64,000 nucleotides of DNA from Bordetella genomosp. 9 (GCF_002261425.1 NZ_NEVJ01000003.1:2666001-2730000); one strand, 5' to 3'. Positions 17,401 to 26,345 are shown, numbered from the stretch's first letter. Notes: a model not told the origin generated them from the letters alone. A program made the numbers and translations.

Positions 17401-19770
17401 ATGCAGGCGCTGAGAACCTATGCACTCGTATCGATTCTGTTTCTGGCGCTCCTGCCTGGTAGTTGGACGCCGGCAAGCGCCGCCGTCCCCAGAACCTTTT
17501 TTCTGCCGGATGAAACCGAATTCGCGGTTTCGCTGAAGCCTTTCATTACCGCCTACGCCGACCCCGGCGGCCAACTCGATTTCGAACAGATACGCCAATT
17601 GGCCGAGCGGAATCCCGATATTTTCCAGCCGGCGGAAATAAGAGGCCGGGCCGCCACCGGCCCCGAGACGGCGTGGTGGCTGCAACTGGTCATCACCAAT
17701 ACCAGGGATCACGCCAACCGGCTCACGCTGGTGGCGGGCCCGAGCAACCTCGAGCACGTCGATTTCTTCGTCGAAACGAAGGACGCGCAGTGGCACACCC
17801 GTGCCGGCACCCAGGTTCCCATCCTGCAGCAGCAGGATCTGACGCGCTTTCCCACGCTGGGCCTGGACCTGAACGGCGACGAAACTGTACGCGTGTGGGT
17901 AAAAATCAAAAGTCACACGCCCTACACGCTCAATCCGGTGCTGTATACGCGCCGCGTATTCCAGACGGCGGACAGCGTGACGACAAGTTCCGACAGCATA
18001 TTCGTCGGGGCGGGAGGCGCGCTGGTCGCGTGCATGGTATTGGCCGCGATCGTGGCCCGGCGCGCGCCCTTCCTGTGGCTGGCGGCGATCGGCGCCGGCG
18101 CGGTGGTGCGTGAAGCCGCCGGCCGCGACTATCTGCAGCGGCTGCTCTGGCCGCTGGATGCCACCTGGGGCTATCGGCTGGAATTGACACTCGACATCCT
18201 TTACCTGGCCTTGTGCGCCATGTTCGTCCGGCGCGCGGCCAGCAGCGATCCGCTGACCATCCCGGGCACGCGGGTCTATCCCGCGGCCATCGCGTGCCTC
18301 TGTACCTGCCTGCTCGCGGCCATGCTGTTGCCGGTGCCGTTCGCGCTTCCGGTTCCCATCTCGCTCTGGCTGTACCAGGGCCTTACCGCCCTGCTGGCCG
18401 CCTGCATGCTGGCATCGGCCGCCATGCTGGCCAGCCGTGCGACCGCCGCGCCTTCCGCGCCGGCCGCGCGCCGGGCCCGCACCGTCGCGGCCCTGTTGGC
18501 CTTGTCCGCGATCTTCATCATCGTGGACGCCGGCGTCAGGACCATGGGGCCGTTCCTGCCCTCTCCGCTGATCTCCAACGCGATGCTGCTGGACTCCGGT
18601 TCGCCGCCGCTGGCCCTGCTCGCCGTGATCGGCAACCTGACGGTCATGACACTGTGGGCGGCGGGCCAGTTCGCCCTGTCCAGGCCCATGCCGCCGGCGA
18701 CCTCCCCGGCCAGGCCGCGCCGCGCGCCGCCGCCGCTGACGACGCAGGAGCCTGAACATGCGCCCGCGCCGCCGGCCTTCCTGCCCGTGGCGGTGCCCGC
18801 GGGCGTCGGGGCGCAGGCGTCCGTCGCCACCCAAGCCATGATCCTGGGCTATGTCGGACACGACCTGCGCGCGCCGCTGGCCATCATCAGCGGCTACGTC
18901 CGCCTGTTGCGGCAGGCCGCCGCGCCCACCCAGCACGACTATCTGGATGTCATCGAACGCAGCGTCGGCCATCAATTCGGCCTGATCGAAGAACTGCTCA
19001 CCTACAGCAAGCTGGAGCTCGAACCCTTCGCCATCCATCCGGAAGAAGTCGAGCTGCCGCTGCTGCTGGACGAACTGGCCCGCTTCGGCATCGCGCTGTG
19101 CACCCATCAGCGCAACAGCTTCGAGTACCTGCCCGCACCGACCTTGCCGGCGGTCGTACGGGTGGACGCCAAGCGCGTGCGGCAGACCGTATTGAACCTG
19201 CTCGGCAACGCGGCCAAATTCACTACGGACGGCACGGTGAAATTCGAAGCCCGGGTGCAGGGCCAGGATGCGGCGCGAGCGGAATTGCATATCGCCGTCT
19301 TCAACGACGGCCCGCACATCTCGGTGGAGGACCAGCGCGAGATCTTCCTGGCGTTCCGGCAATTGCATCGCCGCGAATCCGGCCTGGGCCTGGGTCTTTT
19401 CATCGTCGAACGGATCGCGCGCGCCATGGGCGGCAACGTCCGCGTGGACAGCGCCCCCGAACGGGGCAGCCGCTTTCACCTGACCATCCCGATCGAATTG
19501 GTGGACGCTTCCGCCGTCGATACACGGCCGCTGGGACAGAGCCACGCGCGCGACCTTCAAGGACCGCCGCTGGCGGCGCCCCCGCTGGCCCTGCGCCTGG
19601 CGCTATCGCGGCTGGCGCAGGATGGCGAGCTATCCGAGATCGAAAACTGGATCCACGAAACACGCGCGGTCTACCCGCAATACCAGGCCTTCTATGACGA
19701 AGTCGCCAAACGGGTGGAAACCTTCGACATGGAGCGGCTGCAAAGGCTGGCCCTGCAAGGCACGATGTAG
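17401..19770 (+). CDS. Membrane histidine kinase with 7TM sensor (7TMR-DISM type)
   Basis: A 789-residue sensor kinase. A Sec-type signal (residues 1-28) is followed by an extracytoplasmic beta-rich domain (about 30-195) that looks like 7TMR-DISMED2, a block of about seven membrane segments (about 200-430) and a Pro-rich linker. Then come HisKA with phospho-acceptor His487 in GHDLRAPLA and a HATPase with N-box LLGNAAKF and G-box ESGLGLGLF. A C-terminal helical extension of about 75 residues follows the kinase core. No response regulator lies beside it, so it is an orphan here. Position suggests sensing for the PaoABC-like operon or the biosynthetic cluster, but this is unproven. Confidence 0.87.
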   Translation: MQALRTYALVSILFLALLPGSWTPASAAVPRTFFLPDETEFAVSLKPFITAYADPGGQLDFEQIRQLAERNPDIFQPAEIRGRAATGPETAWWLQLVITNTRDHANRLTLVAGPSNLEHVDFFVETKDAQWHTRAGTQVPILQQQDLTRFPTLGLDLNGDETVRVWVKIKSHTPYTLNPVLYTRRVFQTADSVTTSSDSIFVGAGGALVACMVLAAIVARRAPFLWLAAIGAGAVVREAAGRDYLQRLLWPLDATWGYRLELTLDILYLALCAMFVRRAASSDPLTIPGTRVYPAAIACLCTCLLAAMLLPVPFALPVPISLWLYQGLTALLAACMLASAAMLASRATAAPSAPAARRARTVAALLALSAIFIIVDAGVRTMGPFLPSPLISNAMLLDSGSPPLALLAVIGNLTVMTLWAAGQFALSRPMPPATSPARPRRAPPPLTTQEPEHAPAPPAFLPVAVPAGVGAQASVATQAMILGYVGHDLRAPLAIISGYVRLLRQAAAPTQHDYLDVIERSVGHQFGLIEELLTYSKLELEPFAIHPEEVELPLLLDELARFGIALCTHQRNSFEYLPAPTLPAVVRVDAKRVRQTVLNLLGNAAKFTTDGTVKFEARVQGQDAARAELHIAVFNDGPHISVEDQREIFLAFRQLHRRESGLGLGLFIVERIARAMGGNVRVDSAPERGSRFHLTIPIELVDASAVDTRPLGQSHARDLQGPPLAAPPLALRLALSRLAQDGELSEIENWIHETRAVYPQYQAFYDEVAKRVETFDMERLQRLALQGTM

Positions 19771-19949
19771 CCAGGCCAGATGGCCAGGTGTCGGGACATG
19801 TGTCAGGCCAGATGTCAGGCCAATTGACATACTAGACGTCAGGCCAGTCCGATATTTCCATCAGCCTCATGTGCATCCTCCGGCGCTCCCCTAGTCTGCG
19901 CCCGCCAACCGGATATACCCATCCGGTCTTCTGCCGCACGAGGTTTCCC
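19771..19949 (+). promoter_or_regulatory. Control region of the biosynthetic cluster with short repeats
   Basis: The 179-bp gap after the kinase holds three copies of GTCAGGCCA (19802-19810, 19814-19822, 19838-19846), a perfect TTGACA at 19824-19829 and the 16-bp element at 19845-19860 shared with 17129-17144. A GATATT within that element could be a -10, but its 21-bp spacing from TTGACA is too long for an ordinary sigma-70 promoter. Confidence 0.35.
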
Positions 19950-20951
19950 ATGATGGAATTAACCGTCGACTTTATTTTCACCCCCCAGGACGCGACAGCG
20001 CTGCAGCGCATCCTGACGGACATCGACGTCAATCCCTACGCCAACTATGGCGCTTTCGAAGAGCGGGTAGACGCCGTCATCCGCAGCGGCCAGGTACCCA
20101 CCGCCTTCCTGGATTGCTGCGAAATGCGCCGGCATGCCGACAGCTACGAAAGCCCCTACGTCGTCCTGCGCAACTGCCCCATCGATGCCGAGCTGCCCTA
20201 CCTGGACTTCGACAACCCTGTGCACGACAAGCGCGAACGCAAGGGCACTCACGTCGCCGAGGCTTTCCTGCTGCTGTACGCCAAGCTGATGGGCCAGGAG
20301 CCCATCGGCTACGCCAATGTCAACGACGGCGACATCTTCCAGGACATCCATCCGCAGAAGAGCCTGGCGCAAAGCCAGTCCCAGAAGGCCATGAAGCCCA
20401 TCTATTTCCACAAGGACCTGGCGAATCATTTCGTCCGCCCCGACTGGGTCAACATCCTGGGCTTGCGCGCATCGCCACGCAACCAGATCTACACCTGCTA
20501 CGTGCGCAACAAGGACCTGCTGCCCTTCCTGGGCGCGGATCTCTGCGCCGACCTGCGCCAGCATGAATTCCACACGCCCTATGACGACCTCACCCTGCAT
20601 AACAGCAAGGTGCGCCTGGGCGAGGCGGACGTGCATCCGGTGCTGGGCGGCGCAACGGCGACCGACCTGCGCTTCTTCGAAAACCGCACGCGCGGCCTGA
20701 CCCAGCGCGCCAGCCGTGCCGTGGAAATGCTGATCTCCGCGCTGCACAAGCTGAAGAAGCGGGTGCAGATCCTGCCGGGCGACCTGGTCGGCGCCGCCAA
20801 CAACGATTGCCTGCACAGCAAGGACGTGGGGCTGGTCCTCGATCCGGAGGCGTTGCGCAACCGCTGGCTGATGAAGACGGTCAACGTCCGCTCCCTGGCG
20901 CAACACGCGCAGTACTTCTCCGACGACCGGCCGCGCGTCGTCAACGGCTAA
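19950..20951 (+). CDS. AsnO/VioC-like Fe(II)/2-oxoglutarate amino-acid hydroxylase
   Basis: A 333-residue oxygenase of the TauD/clavaminate-synthase-like superfamily. Iron ligands are read as His154 and Asp156 (FHKD) and His289 (NDCLHSKD). Arg303, 14 residues after the distal His, would bind 2-oxoglutarate. Spacing is close to AsnO and VioC, which beta-hydroxylate free Asn and Arg in peptide-antibiotic pathways, although those use His-X-Glu while this protein has His-X-Asp. CGAGG lies ahead of the ATG at 19950. It is 11 bp from the A-T-TE synthetase, so it probably makes or tailors its amino-acid substrate, predicted as Gln-like. Substrate and stereochemistry are unknown. Confidence 0.8.
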   Translation: MMELTVDFIFTPQDATALQRILTDIDVNPYANYGAFEERVDAVIRSGQVPTAFLDCCEMRRHADSYESPYVVLRNCPIDAELPYLDFDNPVHDKRERKGTHVAEAFLLLYAKLMGQEPIGYANVNDGDIFQDIHPQKSLAQSQSQKAMKPIYFHKDLANHFVRPDWVNILGLRASPRNQIYTCYVRNKDLLPFLGADLCADLRQHEFHTPYDDLTLHNSKVRLGEADVHPVLGGATATDLRFFENRTRGLTQRASRAVEMLISALHKLKKRVQILPGDLVGAANNDCLHSKDVGLVLDPEALRNRWLMKTVNVRSLAQHAQYFSDDRPRVVNG

Positions 20952-20962
20952 GGGGAAAGCAC

Positions 20963-23674
20963 ATGCGCACGCCTTTCCCTGTGGACCATTTCGATCTGGT
21001 GTCCCGGACCCTGCCCACGCAGGTCGCGATCCGTCACGGCGGACGCGACTGCAGCTACGCCGACCTGCGGGCCGCCGCGGATCGTGTGGCGAACTGCCTG
21101 CGCGCCCTGGGCGTGGGACGCGGGGTCGTCATCGGCATCGCCCTGGAGCGCTCGGTCGAATGGGTCGCGGCGATGCTGGGTGTCCTGAAGGTCGGGGCGG
21201 CCTACCTGCCGCTGGACCCGGCCTATCCCAGGGACCGGCTTGCGCTGTGCATCGCGGATAGCGGCGCCCGCTACGTCATCAGCGACGCGGCGAACCGCCA
21301 CATCAGCCCGGACAACGTTCTACTGATCGAAGCCCTGGTCGCGGACGCGCGCGGGGCGGACAAGGCCGCGTGCGAGGTGGATGGGCCGGGCGTCGATACG
21401 CCGGGCGTCGATACGCCGGGCGTCGATACGCCGGGCGTCGATACGCCGGGCGTCGCCGCGCCGGGCGTCGCCACGCCGGGCGTCGCCACGCCGGGCGTAT
21501 CCACGCTGGGCATCGAGGCACTTGGCGTAGATACGCCCCCGGTGGCGGCGGACGCGGATCCCGCCTATCTGCTGTACACCTCGGGATCGACGGGCCGTCC
21601 CAAGGGCGTCGTCGTGCCACGCGCCGCCCTCGCCTACCAGATGCAATGGTTCGTGCGCGAGTTCGCCTGCGGCCAGCACGACGTCTTCCTGCAGAAGACG
21701 TCCACGGCCTTCGACGCTTCCGTATGGGAATACCTGGCGCCCCTGATGGTGGGCGCCACCATGGTCATCGCCGACCACACCCCCGCCGCCATCGCGCAGG
21801 CGGCGCGCGAACACCGCGTCACCCTGCTGCAGCTCGTGCCCGCCATGCTGCAGGCCCTGGCCGATTCCGACACACTGCGCGATCTCTCTAGCCTGCGCCT
21901 GCTGTTCTGCGGCGGTGAACCTCTGCCGCGCCGGCTGGTCACGCGCGTGCAGGCCTGCCTGCCCATCCCCGTCGTCAACCTGTACGGCCCCACGGAAGCC
22001 ACGGTGCAGTGCGCCTTCCACCTATGCCTGCCGTCGGACGGCGACACGCGCGACCCGGTTCCGCTGGGACGTCCGTTGCCAGGCACCCTGTTCCATATCC
22101 GGCAGGAAGCGCCGGACGGCGCCGGCGAGCTGACGATCGAAGGCCCGGGCGTCGCCAGCGGCTATCACGGACAGGCCGCCCTGACGGCGGAGCGCTTCGG
22201 CACGTCGCCCGCCGGCGGACGCACCTATCGAACCGGCGACAGGGTCGCGCTCGACCGGCACGGCGACCATATCTTCCTGGGACGCGCCGACAACCAGGTC
22301 AAGCTGCGGGGACTGCGCATCGAGCTCGAAGAAATCGAACACGCGGTCGCGCGCTGCGCGCCAACGGTGCGCGGCGCCGTGGCCATCGTCAACGCGGCCG
22401 AGCAGATCGAAGTATTCGTCGATGCCGGCCCGGCCGACTGGAACGAGGCCAGCGTCCGTATCGCCCTGGCCGCCGCGCTGCCGGCCCATATGCAGCCGGC
22501 CATCTATACGCCATTGGATCATCTGCCCCTGCTGCCCAACGGCAAGCGCGACCGCGGCGCCCTGCGCCAGTTGAGCACGCGGAGCACGGCAGGCGTACCG
22601 AACGACACAGCGCCCGCCCGCGGCGGTCTCGATGTCGCCGCGCGCGTACGGGCCGCCTGGTCCAGGGTGCTGCCGCACAGCACCGCCGACGATAGCCATT
22701 TTTTCCAGGCGGGCGGCCATTCGCTGATGGCCATGCAACTGGTGGCCGCGCTGAACCAGGACTTCGGCCTGCAGCTTTCCGCCAGCACGCTGTTCGCCCA
22801 GCCCACGCTCGCCGCCTTGACGCGCCTGGTGGAAACCACCGCCCGCGACCGCGCCAAACGCCGTCTGCCGACCGGCTTCGCCAGGCTGGGCGGCCCCGCG
22901 CACGCGCCCAAGGCATGGTTCGTCCACCCGGCGGGCGGCGGCATCTGGTGCTATCGCGATATCGCGGAATCGGCGCAAGACATGGCGTCCTATGGCATCG
23001 CCTGCGAGCCGCACGCGGACGGCGCCTACGAGACCGACCTGCGTCGCATGGCACGGCGCTACGCCGACCAGGTCCTGGCGCAGGATCCCGACAGTCCGCC
23101 CATCCTGTGCGGCTACAGCTTCGGCGGCAACGTCGCCTACGAAATGGCGGTACACCTGCAATCGCAAGGCGTCGAACCGGCGCTGCTGGTGCTGCTGGAC
23201 ACCTACATCAGCCGGCCCACCGGCGAAGACACCCTGGACTTCATCGCCAGCTATGCGCGCAAACTGATGGACGGCGACGCACAGGCGCCTTCCCGGGACG
23301 ACCTGGCCGTGATGCCCGTCGACGCGCGCAACCGGATGCTGCTGGAGATGGGCATCAAGGGCGGGCACCTGCCCGCCGATGCCACGCCGCGCGACGTGGA
23401 ACAGGGCCTGGCGATATGGATCGCCAACAACCATGCGGCCAGCACGCATGCGCCGCGCGACGTTTTCGAAGGCCCCACGCTGTTCATCCGCGGTACCGGA
23501 AACGCGCGCGACAGCCTGCAGGGATGGCCGCCCTTGTTGAAGTGGCTGCACGTGCAGGACGTGCCCGCCGACCACTACTCGCTGTACCGGCAACCCGTCG
23601 CCGGCTATATCGCCTCCTTGATCGAAGCGGCCATCCAGCGCTCGCTGCGCGGGAGAACCCATGCCGTGGCGTAG
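20963..23674 (+). CDS. Mono-modular NRPS-like synthetase, A-T-TE, predicted glutamine specificity
   Basis: A 903-residue synthetase with no condensation domain. Adenylation domain (about 10-535): A3 YTSGSTGRPKG, A5 NLYGPTEAT, A7 YRTGD, A8 GRADNQVKLRG, A10 Lys528 in PNGKRD. Carrier domain: phosphopantetheine Ser587 in GGHSL. Thioesterase: Ser719 in GYSFGG and His871 in ADHYS. Aligning A4-A5 to GrsA gives the specificity residues D-A-W-Q-F-G-L-V-Q-K, close to the glutamine code DAWQFGLIDK. Ten pentapeptide repeats (residues 142-191) interrupt the A domain before A3. No oxidase domain lies between A8 and A10, so it is not an indigoidine synthetase. It should load Gln or hydroxy-Gln and release it by TE-driven hydrolysis, cyclisation or transfer. 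Confidence 0.88.
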   Translation: MRTPFPVDHFDLVSRTLPTQVAIRHGGRDCSYADLRAAADRVANCLRALGVGRGVVIGIALERSVEWVAAMLGVLKVGAAYLPLDPAYPRDRLALCIADSGARYVISDAANRHISPDNVLLIEALVADARGADKAACEVDGPGVDTPGVDTPGVDTPGVDTPGVAAPGVATPGVATPGVSTLGIEALGVDTPPVAADADPAYLLYTSGSTGRPKGVVVPRAALAYQMQWFVREFACGQHDVFLQKTSTAFDASVWEYLAPLMVGATMVIADHTPAAIAQAAREHRVTLLQLVPAMLQALADSDTLRDLSSLRLLFCGGEPLPRRLVTRVQACLPIPVVNLYGPTEATVQCAFHLCLPSDGDTRDPVPLGRPLPGTLFHIRQEAPDGAGELTIEGPGVASGYHGQAALTAERFGTSPAGGRTYRTGDRVALDRHGDHIFLGRADNQVKLRGLRIELEEIEHAVARCAPTVRGAVAIVNAAEQIEVFVDAGPADWNEASVRIALAAALPAHMQPAIYTPLDHLPLLPNGKRDRGALRQLSTRSTAGVPNDTAPARGGLDVAARVRAAWSRVLPHSTADDSHFFQAGGHSLMAMQLVAALNQDFGLQLSASTLFAQPTLAALTRLVETTARDRAKRRLPTGFARLGGPAHAPKAWFVHPAGGGIWCYRDIAESAQDMASYGIACEPHADGAYETDLRRMARRYADQVLAQDPDSPPILCGYSFGGNVAYEMAVHLQSQGVEPALLVLLDTYISRPTGEDTLDFIASYARKLMDGDAQAPSRDDLAVMPVDARNRMLLEMGIKGGHLPADATPRDVEQGLAIWIANNHAASTHAPRDVFEGPTLFIRGTGNARDSLQGWPPLLKWLHVQDVPADHYSLYRQPVAGYIASLIEAAIQRSLRGRTHAVA
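21386..21535 (+). repeat. 15-bp tandem repeat encoding PGVDT-type pentapeptides
   Basis: Ten in-frame 15-bp units: four identical PGVDT, then PGVAA, two PGVAT, PGVST, LGIEA and LGVDT. The first four are identical in DNA, which indicates recent expansion. The later ones have drifted. The repeat lies inside the adenylation domain between the A2 and A3 motifs, where most homologues have only a short loop. Confidence 0.95.
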
Positions 23675-24872
23675 CGGGGGCGCGCGGAACATTCCAGGCC
23701 CTGCTCCGCGCCACCTGCCCCTGCTGATCGCATTGACGTCCGTGTGCGGCTTCGTCGCCACGGACATTTTTCTGCCCGCCGTCCCGGCGCTGGCGCACGT
23801 CTACGACCGCGACGCCACGGATATCCAGGCCATGTTCAGCATGTTCCTGTACGCCCTGGCCGCCAGCCACCTGATCCATGGCCCCTTGTCGGATGCCTAC
23901 GGCCGGCGCATACCCCTGCTGATGTCGCTGGCCACCTATTCCGCCGCATCGCTGGCCATCCCCTACACCGACTGCTACGACCTCGTGCTGGCATGGCGCG
24001 CCCTGCAGGCCGTCGGCGCCTGCGGCGCGATCGTCGTGGGCCGCGCCGTCGCGGCGGACTTCCACCACGGCGAAAGCCTCAGGGATTTCTTCCTCGGCAT
24101 CTCCATCGTCGTCGGCATGTCGCCCGCCCTGGCGCCCGTGCTGGGACAGCAGCTCTACGCAGCGCTGGGCTGGCAGGCCTGCTTCCTGTTCACCGCCGCC
24201 TTCGGCGCGCTGCTGGGATTGCTCGTGTATGCGAAGCTGCCGGAAAGCCTGGCGGCGCCCGCCCCGCGCGATGCCTGCGCGCGCCAGGCCTGGAGCGCCT
24301 ATGGCGCGGTGCTGCGGTCGCGCGATTTCCGTCTGAACGCCGCGATCATCGCGGTATCGCAGGCGGCGTATTTCGCCTACCTGTCGGAGTCGGCCTTTCT
24401 GCTGCTCGGACAGGGACTGGCGCCCGGCGCGTTGGGCTACACCTACATCAGCCTCTCGGTCGCCTACGTGGCCGGCAATGGCGTGGCGCGCGCGCTGGCG
24501 CCCCGCGTCGGCGGCCCCGCCTTGTACCGCCTGGGCTGCCAGCTGTTTCTTTGCGCCGGGCTCGCACTGGGCATGGGCCTGCCCCTGCTGCCCGCTTCCA
24601 CGGGCCTGCTGTTGGCGGGGGTATCCCTGCTGACCTTCGCCAACGGCTTCCTGCTGCCTCTGGGCACCGCCGCGGCGATCGGCGCGGCGCCGGCCAACGC
24701 CGCCAGCGCCTCCGGACTGGCGGGCTTCCTGCAGCTTTCCTGCGCGGCGCTCGCGGCGCAGACGATAGGCCCCCTGACCGCGCATCGGCCGGGCGCATTC
24801 GGACTCGTCATGCTGGGCTTCGGCATGGCGAACTTCGCGCTCTATCTGGTGCTGCGCCGACGCCAGCCATGA
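23661..24872 (+). CDS. MFS drug/metabolite exporter, Bcr/CflA type
   Basis: A 403-residue inner-membrane transporter with about 12 membrane segments. The Bcr/CflA-type signature is visible: LPAVPALA early, then the loop 2-3 motif HGPLSDAYGRRIPLL and the WRALQAVGACGA segment. Relatives export sulfonamide, bicyclomycin or small peptides. The ATG lies 14 bp inside the synthetase gene, so the two are translationally coupled. The natural role is export of, or self-protection against, the product of the A-T-TE enzyme. Confidence 0.88.
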   Translation: MPWRSGGARNIPGPAPRHLPLLIALTSVCGFVATDIFLPAVPALAHVYDRDATDIQAMFSMFLYALAASHLIHGPLSDAYGRRIPLLMSLATYSAASLAIPYTDCYDLVLAWRALQAVGACGAIVVGRAVAADFHHGESLRDFFLGISIVVGMSPALAPVLGQQLYAALGWQACFLFTAAFGALLGLLVYAKLPESLAAPAPRDACARQAWSAYGAVLRSRDFRLNAAIIAVSQAAYFAYLSESAFLLLGQGLAPGALGYTYISLSVAYVAGNGVARALAPRVGGPALYRLGCQLFLCAGLALGMGLPLLPASTGLLLAGVSLLTFANGFLLPLGTAAAIGAAPANAASASGLAGFLQLSCAALAAQTIGPLTAHRPGAFGLVMLGFGMANFALYLVLRRRQP

Positions 24873-24884
24873 AGGAAACATACC

Positions 24885-26345
24885 GTGCTACTGCCCTTCC
24901 GCACCGCGGCGCTGCCCGCCGACATCGCCGACTTCACGCTCACCCAGGCGATCGCCGCCTTGCGACGCGGGGCCATCCACAGCCATGAGCTGATCGACGC
25001 CACCCAGGCCCGGCATGCCCGGCACGGCCAATTCGGCGCCTTCATTTCCACCGCGTTTGAACACGCGGTGCACCAGGAGCCGGAATACGCCGGCGCGATC
25101 CACATACCGGGGCCGGTTTCGTTGCTGGGTGTCCCCATCGCGGTCAAGGACAACGTGCACGTGACCGGCTTTTCCTGCACCGCCGGCACGCCGGCGCTGG
25201 CGCGATTCCGGCCCGCACGGGACGCCACCGTCATCCGACGCCTGCGCGACGCCGGCGCCTTCTTCGTCGGCAAGACGAACATGCATGAGCTGTCGCTGGG
25301 AGTGACTTCCCACAACGCCTATTTCGGCGACGTGCGCAATGCACGCGATCCGGCGCGGCTGGCCGGCGGCTCCAGCGGCGGCAGCGCGGTGGCGGTGGCG
25401 CTGGGCCTGGCCTACGGCGCGATCGGCACCGATACGGCGGGCTCGATCCGCATCCCGGCGGCATTGAACGGCATCGTGGGCCTGCGGCCCACCGTGGGCC
25501 GTTATCCGGGCGACGGCGTCGCGCCGGTCAGCCCCACCCGCGACACCCCGGGGCCGATGGCCAGGACCGTCGCCGACGTCGCCTTGCTGGACCAGGTCAT
25601 CACCGGCACGCAACGCCCGGCCATGGCGGCCCGGCCCGAGTGCATCCGCCTGGGCGTGGTGCCGCGGCTCTTCTTCGACGGGCTGGATGCGCAGGTGCAC
25701 GCGCTCGCGCAGCAGGCGCTGCGGCGCCTGGAAGACAGCGGCGTACGCCTGATCGAACTGCACATGCCGGAGCTGGGACAGTTGAACGACAGCACCAGCA
25801 CGGCGATCGGCTACGCCGAGTTCTGGCCCGCCATGGAACGTTACCTGCGCACCCACGGCACGGGCCTGTCCATGGAAGACCTGGCACGCGGCGCCGCCGG
25901 CGATGACGTGCGCGCGCTGATCGAGAATTTCCTTGCGCCCTCTTCACCGCATCGCGTGCCGTCCGAGCTGTACGAAGCGGCCATCCGCACGCATCGGCCC
26001 GCCCTGCGCCGCTTGTTCCTGGAACAATTCTGCCGCCACAAGCTCGACGGCATCATCCTGCCGACGACGATCGCCGTGGCCGGCAGGCTGGCGTCCATGG
26101 CGGGCATCGTCGCGCTGAACGGCGAGCCGATATCCGCCAACTACGCCTATCTGCGCAATACGCTGCCGGCCAGCAACGCGGGCCTGCCGGGGCTGGCCCT
26201 GCCGGCCGGCTACACGCCACAAGGGCAGGCCGTCGGCATCGAGATCGACGGCCCGCCGCATGGCGACCGCCGCCTGCTGGAAATCGGCTTGACGCTGGAA
26301 GCCATACTCTCGGTACCCATCGCGCGCGCGACGCCAGCCCACTGA
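24885..26345 (+). CDS. Amidase-signature enzyme linked to the NRPS-like cluster
   Basis: A 486-residue amidase with Lys88 (IAVKDNVH), cis-Ser164 (GGSSGGS) and nucleophile Ser187 (GTDTAGSIRIP). The sequence is of the mandelamide/indoleacetamide hydrolase kind rather than GatA. The GTG start at 24885 follows GAAGGAAA and is 12 bp after the exporter, so it belongs to the cluster. It could hydrolyse a carboxamide of the product (for example a Gln side-chain amide), open a cyclic imide, or detoxify the compound. These are inferences from context. Confidence 0.85.
   Translation: MLLPFRTAALPADIADFTLTQAIAALRRGAIHSHELIDATQARHARHGQFGAFISTAFEHAVHQEPEYAGAIHIPGPVSLLGVPIAVKDNVHVTGFSCTAGTPALARFRPARDATVIRRLRDAGAFFVGKTNMHELSLGVTSHNAYFGDVRNARDPARLAGGSSGGSAVAVALGLAYGAIGTDTAGSIRIPAALNGIVGLRPTVGRYPGDGVAPVSPTRDTPGPMARTVADVALLDQVITGTQRPAMAARPECIRLGVVPRLFFDGLDAQVHALAQQALRRLEDSGVRLIELHMPELGQLNDSTSTAIGYAEFWPAMERYLRTHGTGLSMEDLARGAAGDDVRALIENFLAPSSPHRVPSELYEAAIRTHRPALRRLFLEQFCRHKLDGIILPTTIAVAGRLASMAGIVALNGEPISANYAYLRNTLPASNAGLPGLALPAGYTPQGQAVGIEIDGPPHGDRRLLEIGLTLEAILSVPIARATPAH

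Noticed and set aside
17296..19560. 754-codon minus-strand open frame across the histidine kinase
   Set aside because: Its composition is Gly/Arg/Gln-rich and it lacks domains. The plus-strand frame has a full kinase architecture.
19824..19856. Ordinary sigma-70 promoter TTGACA...GATATT before the oxygenase
   Set aside because: The spacing is about 21 bp and the -10 is poor. Listed only as part of a control region.
21386..21535. CRISPR-like or regulatory repeat array
   Set aside because: The units are contiguous, without spacers, and in frame within a coding domain. It is a coding minisatellite.
20963..23674. Indigoidine synthetase
   Set aside because: Glutamine specificity fits, but the oxidase domain that sits between A8 and A9/A10 in indigoidine synthetases is absent.
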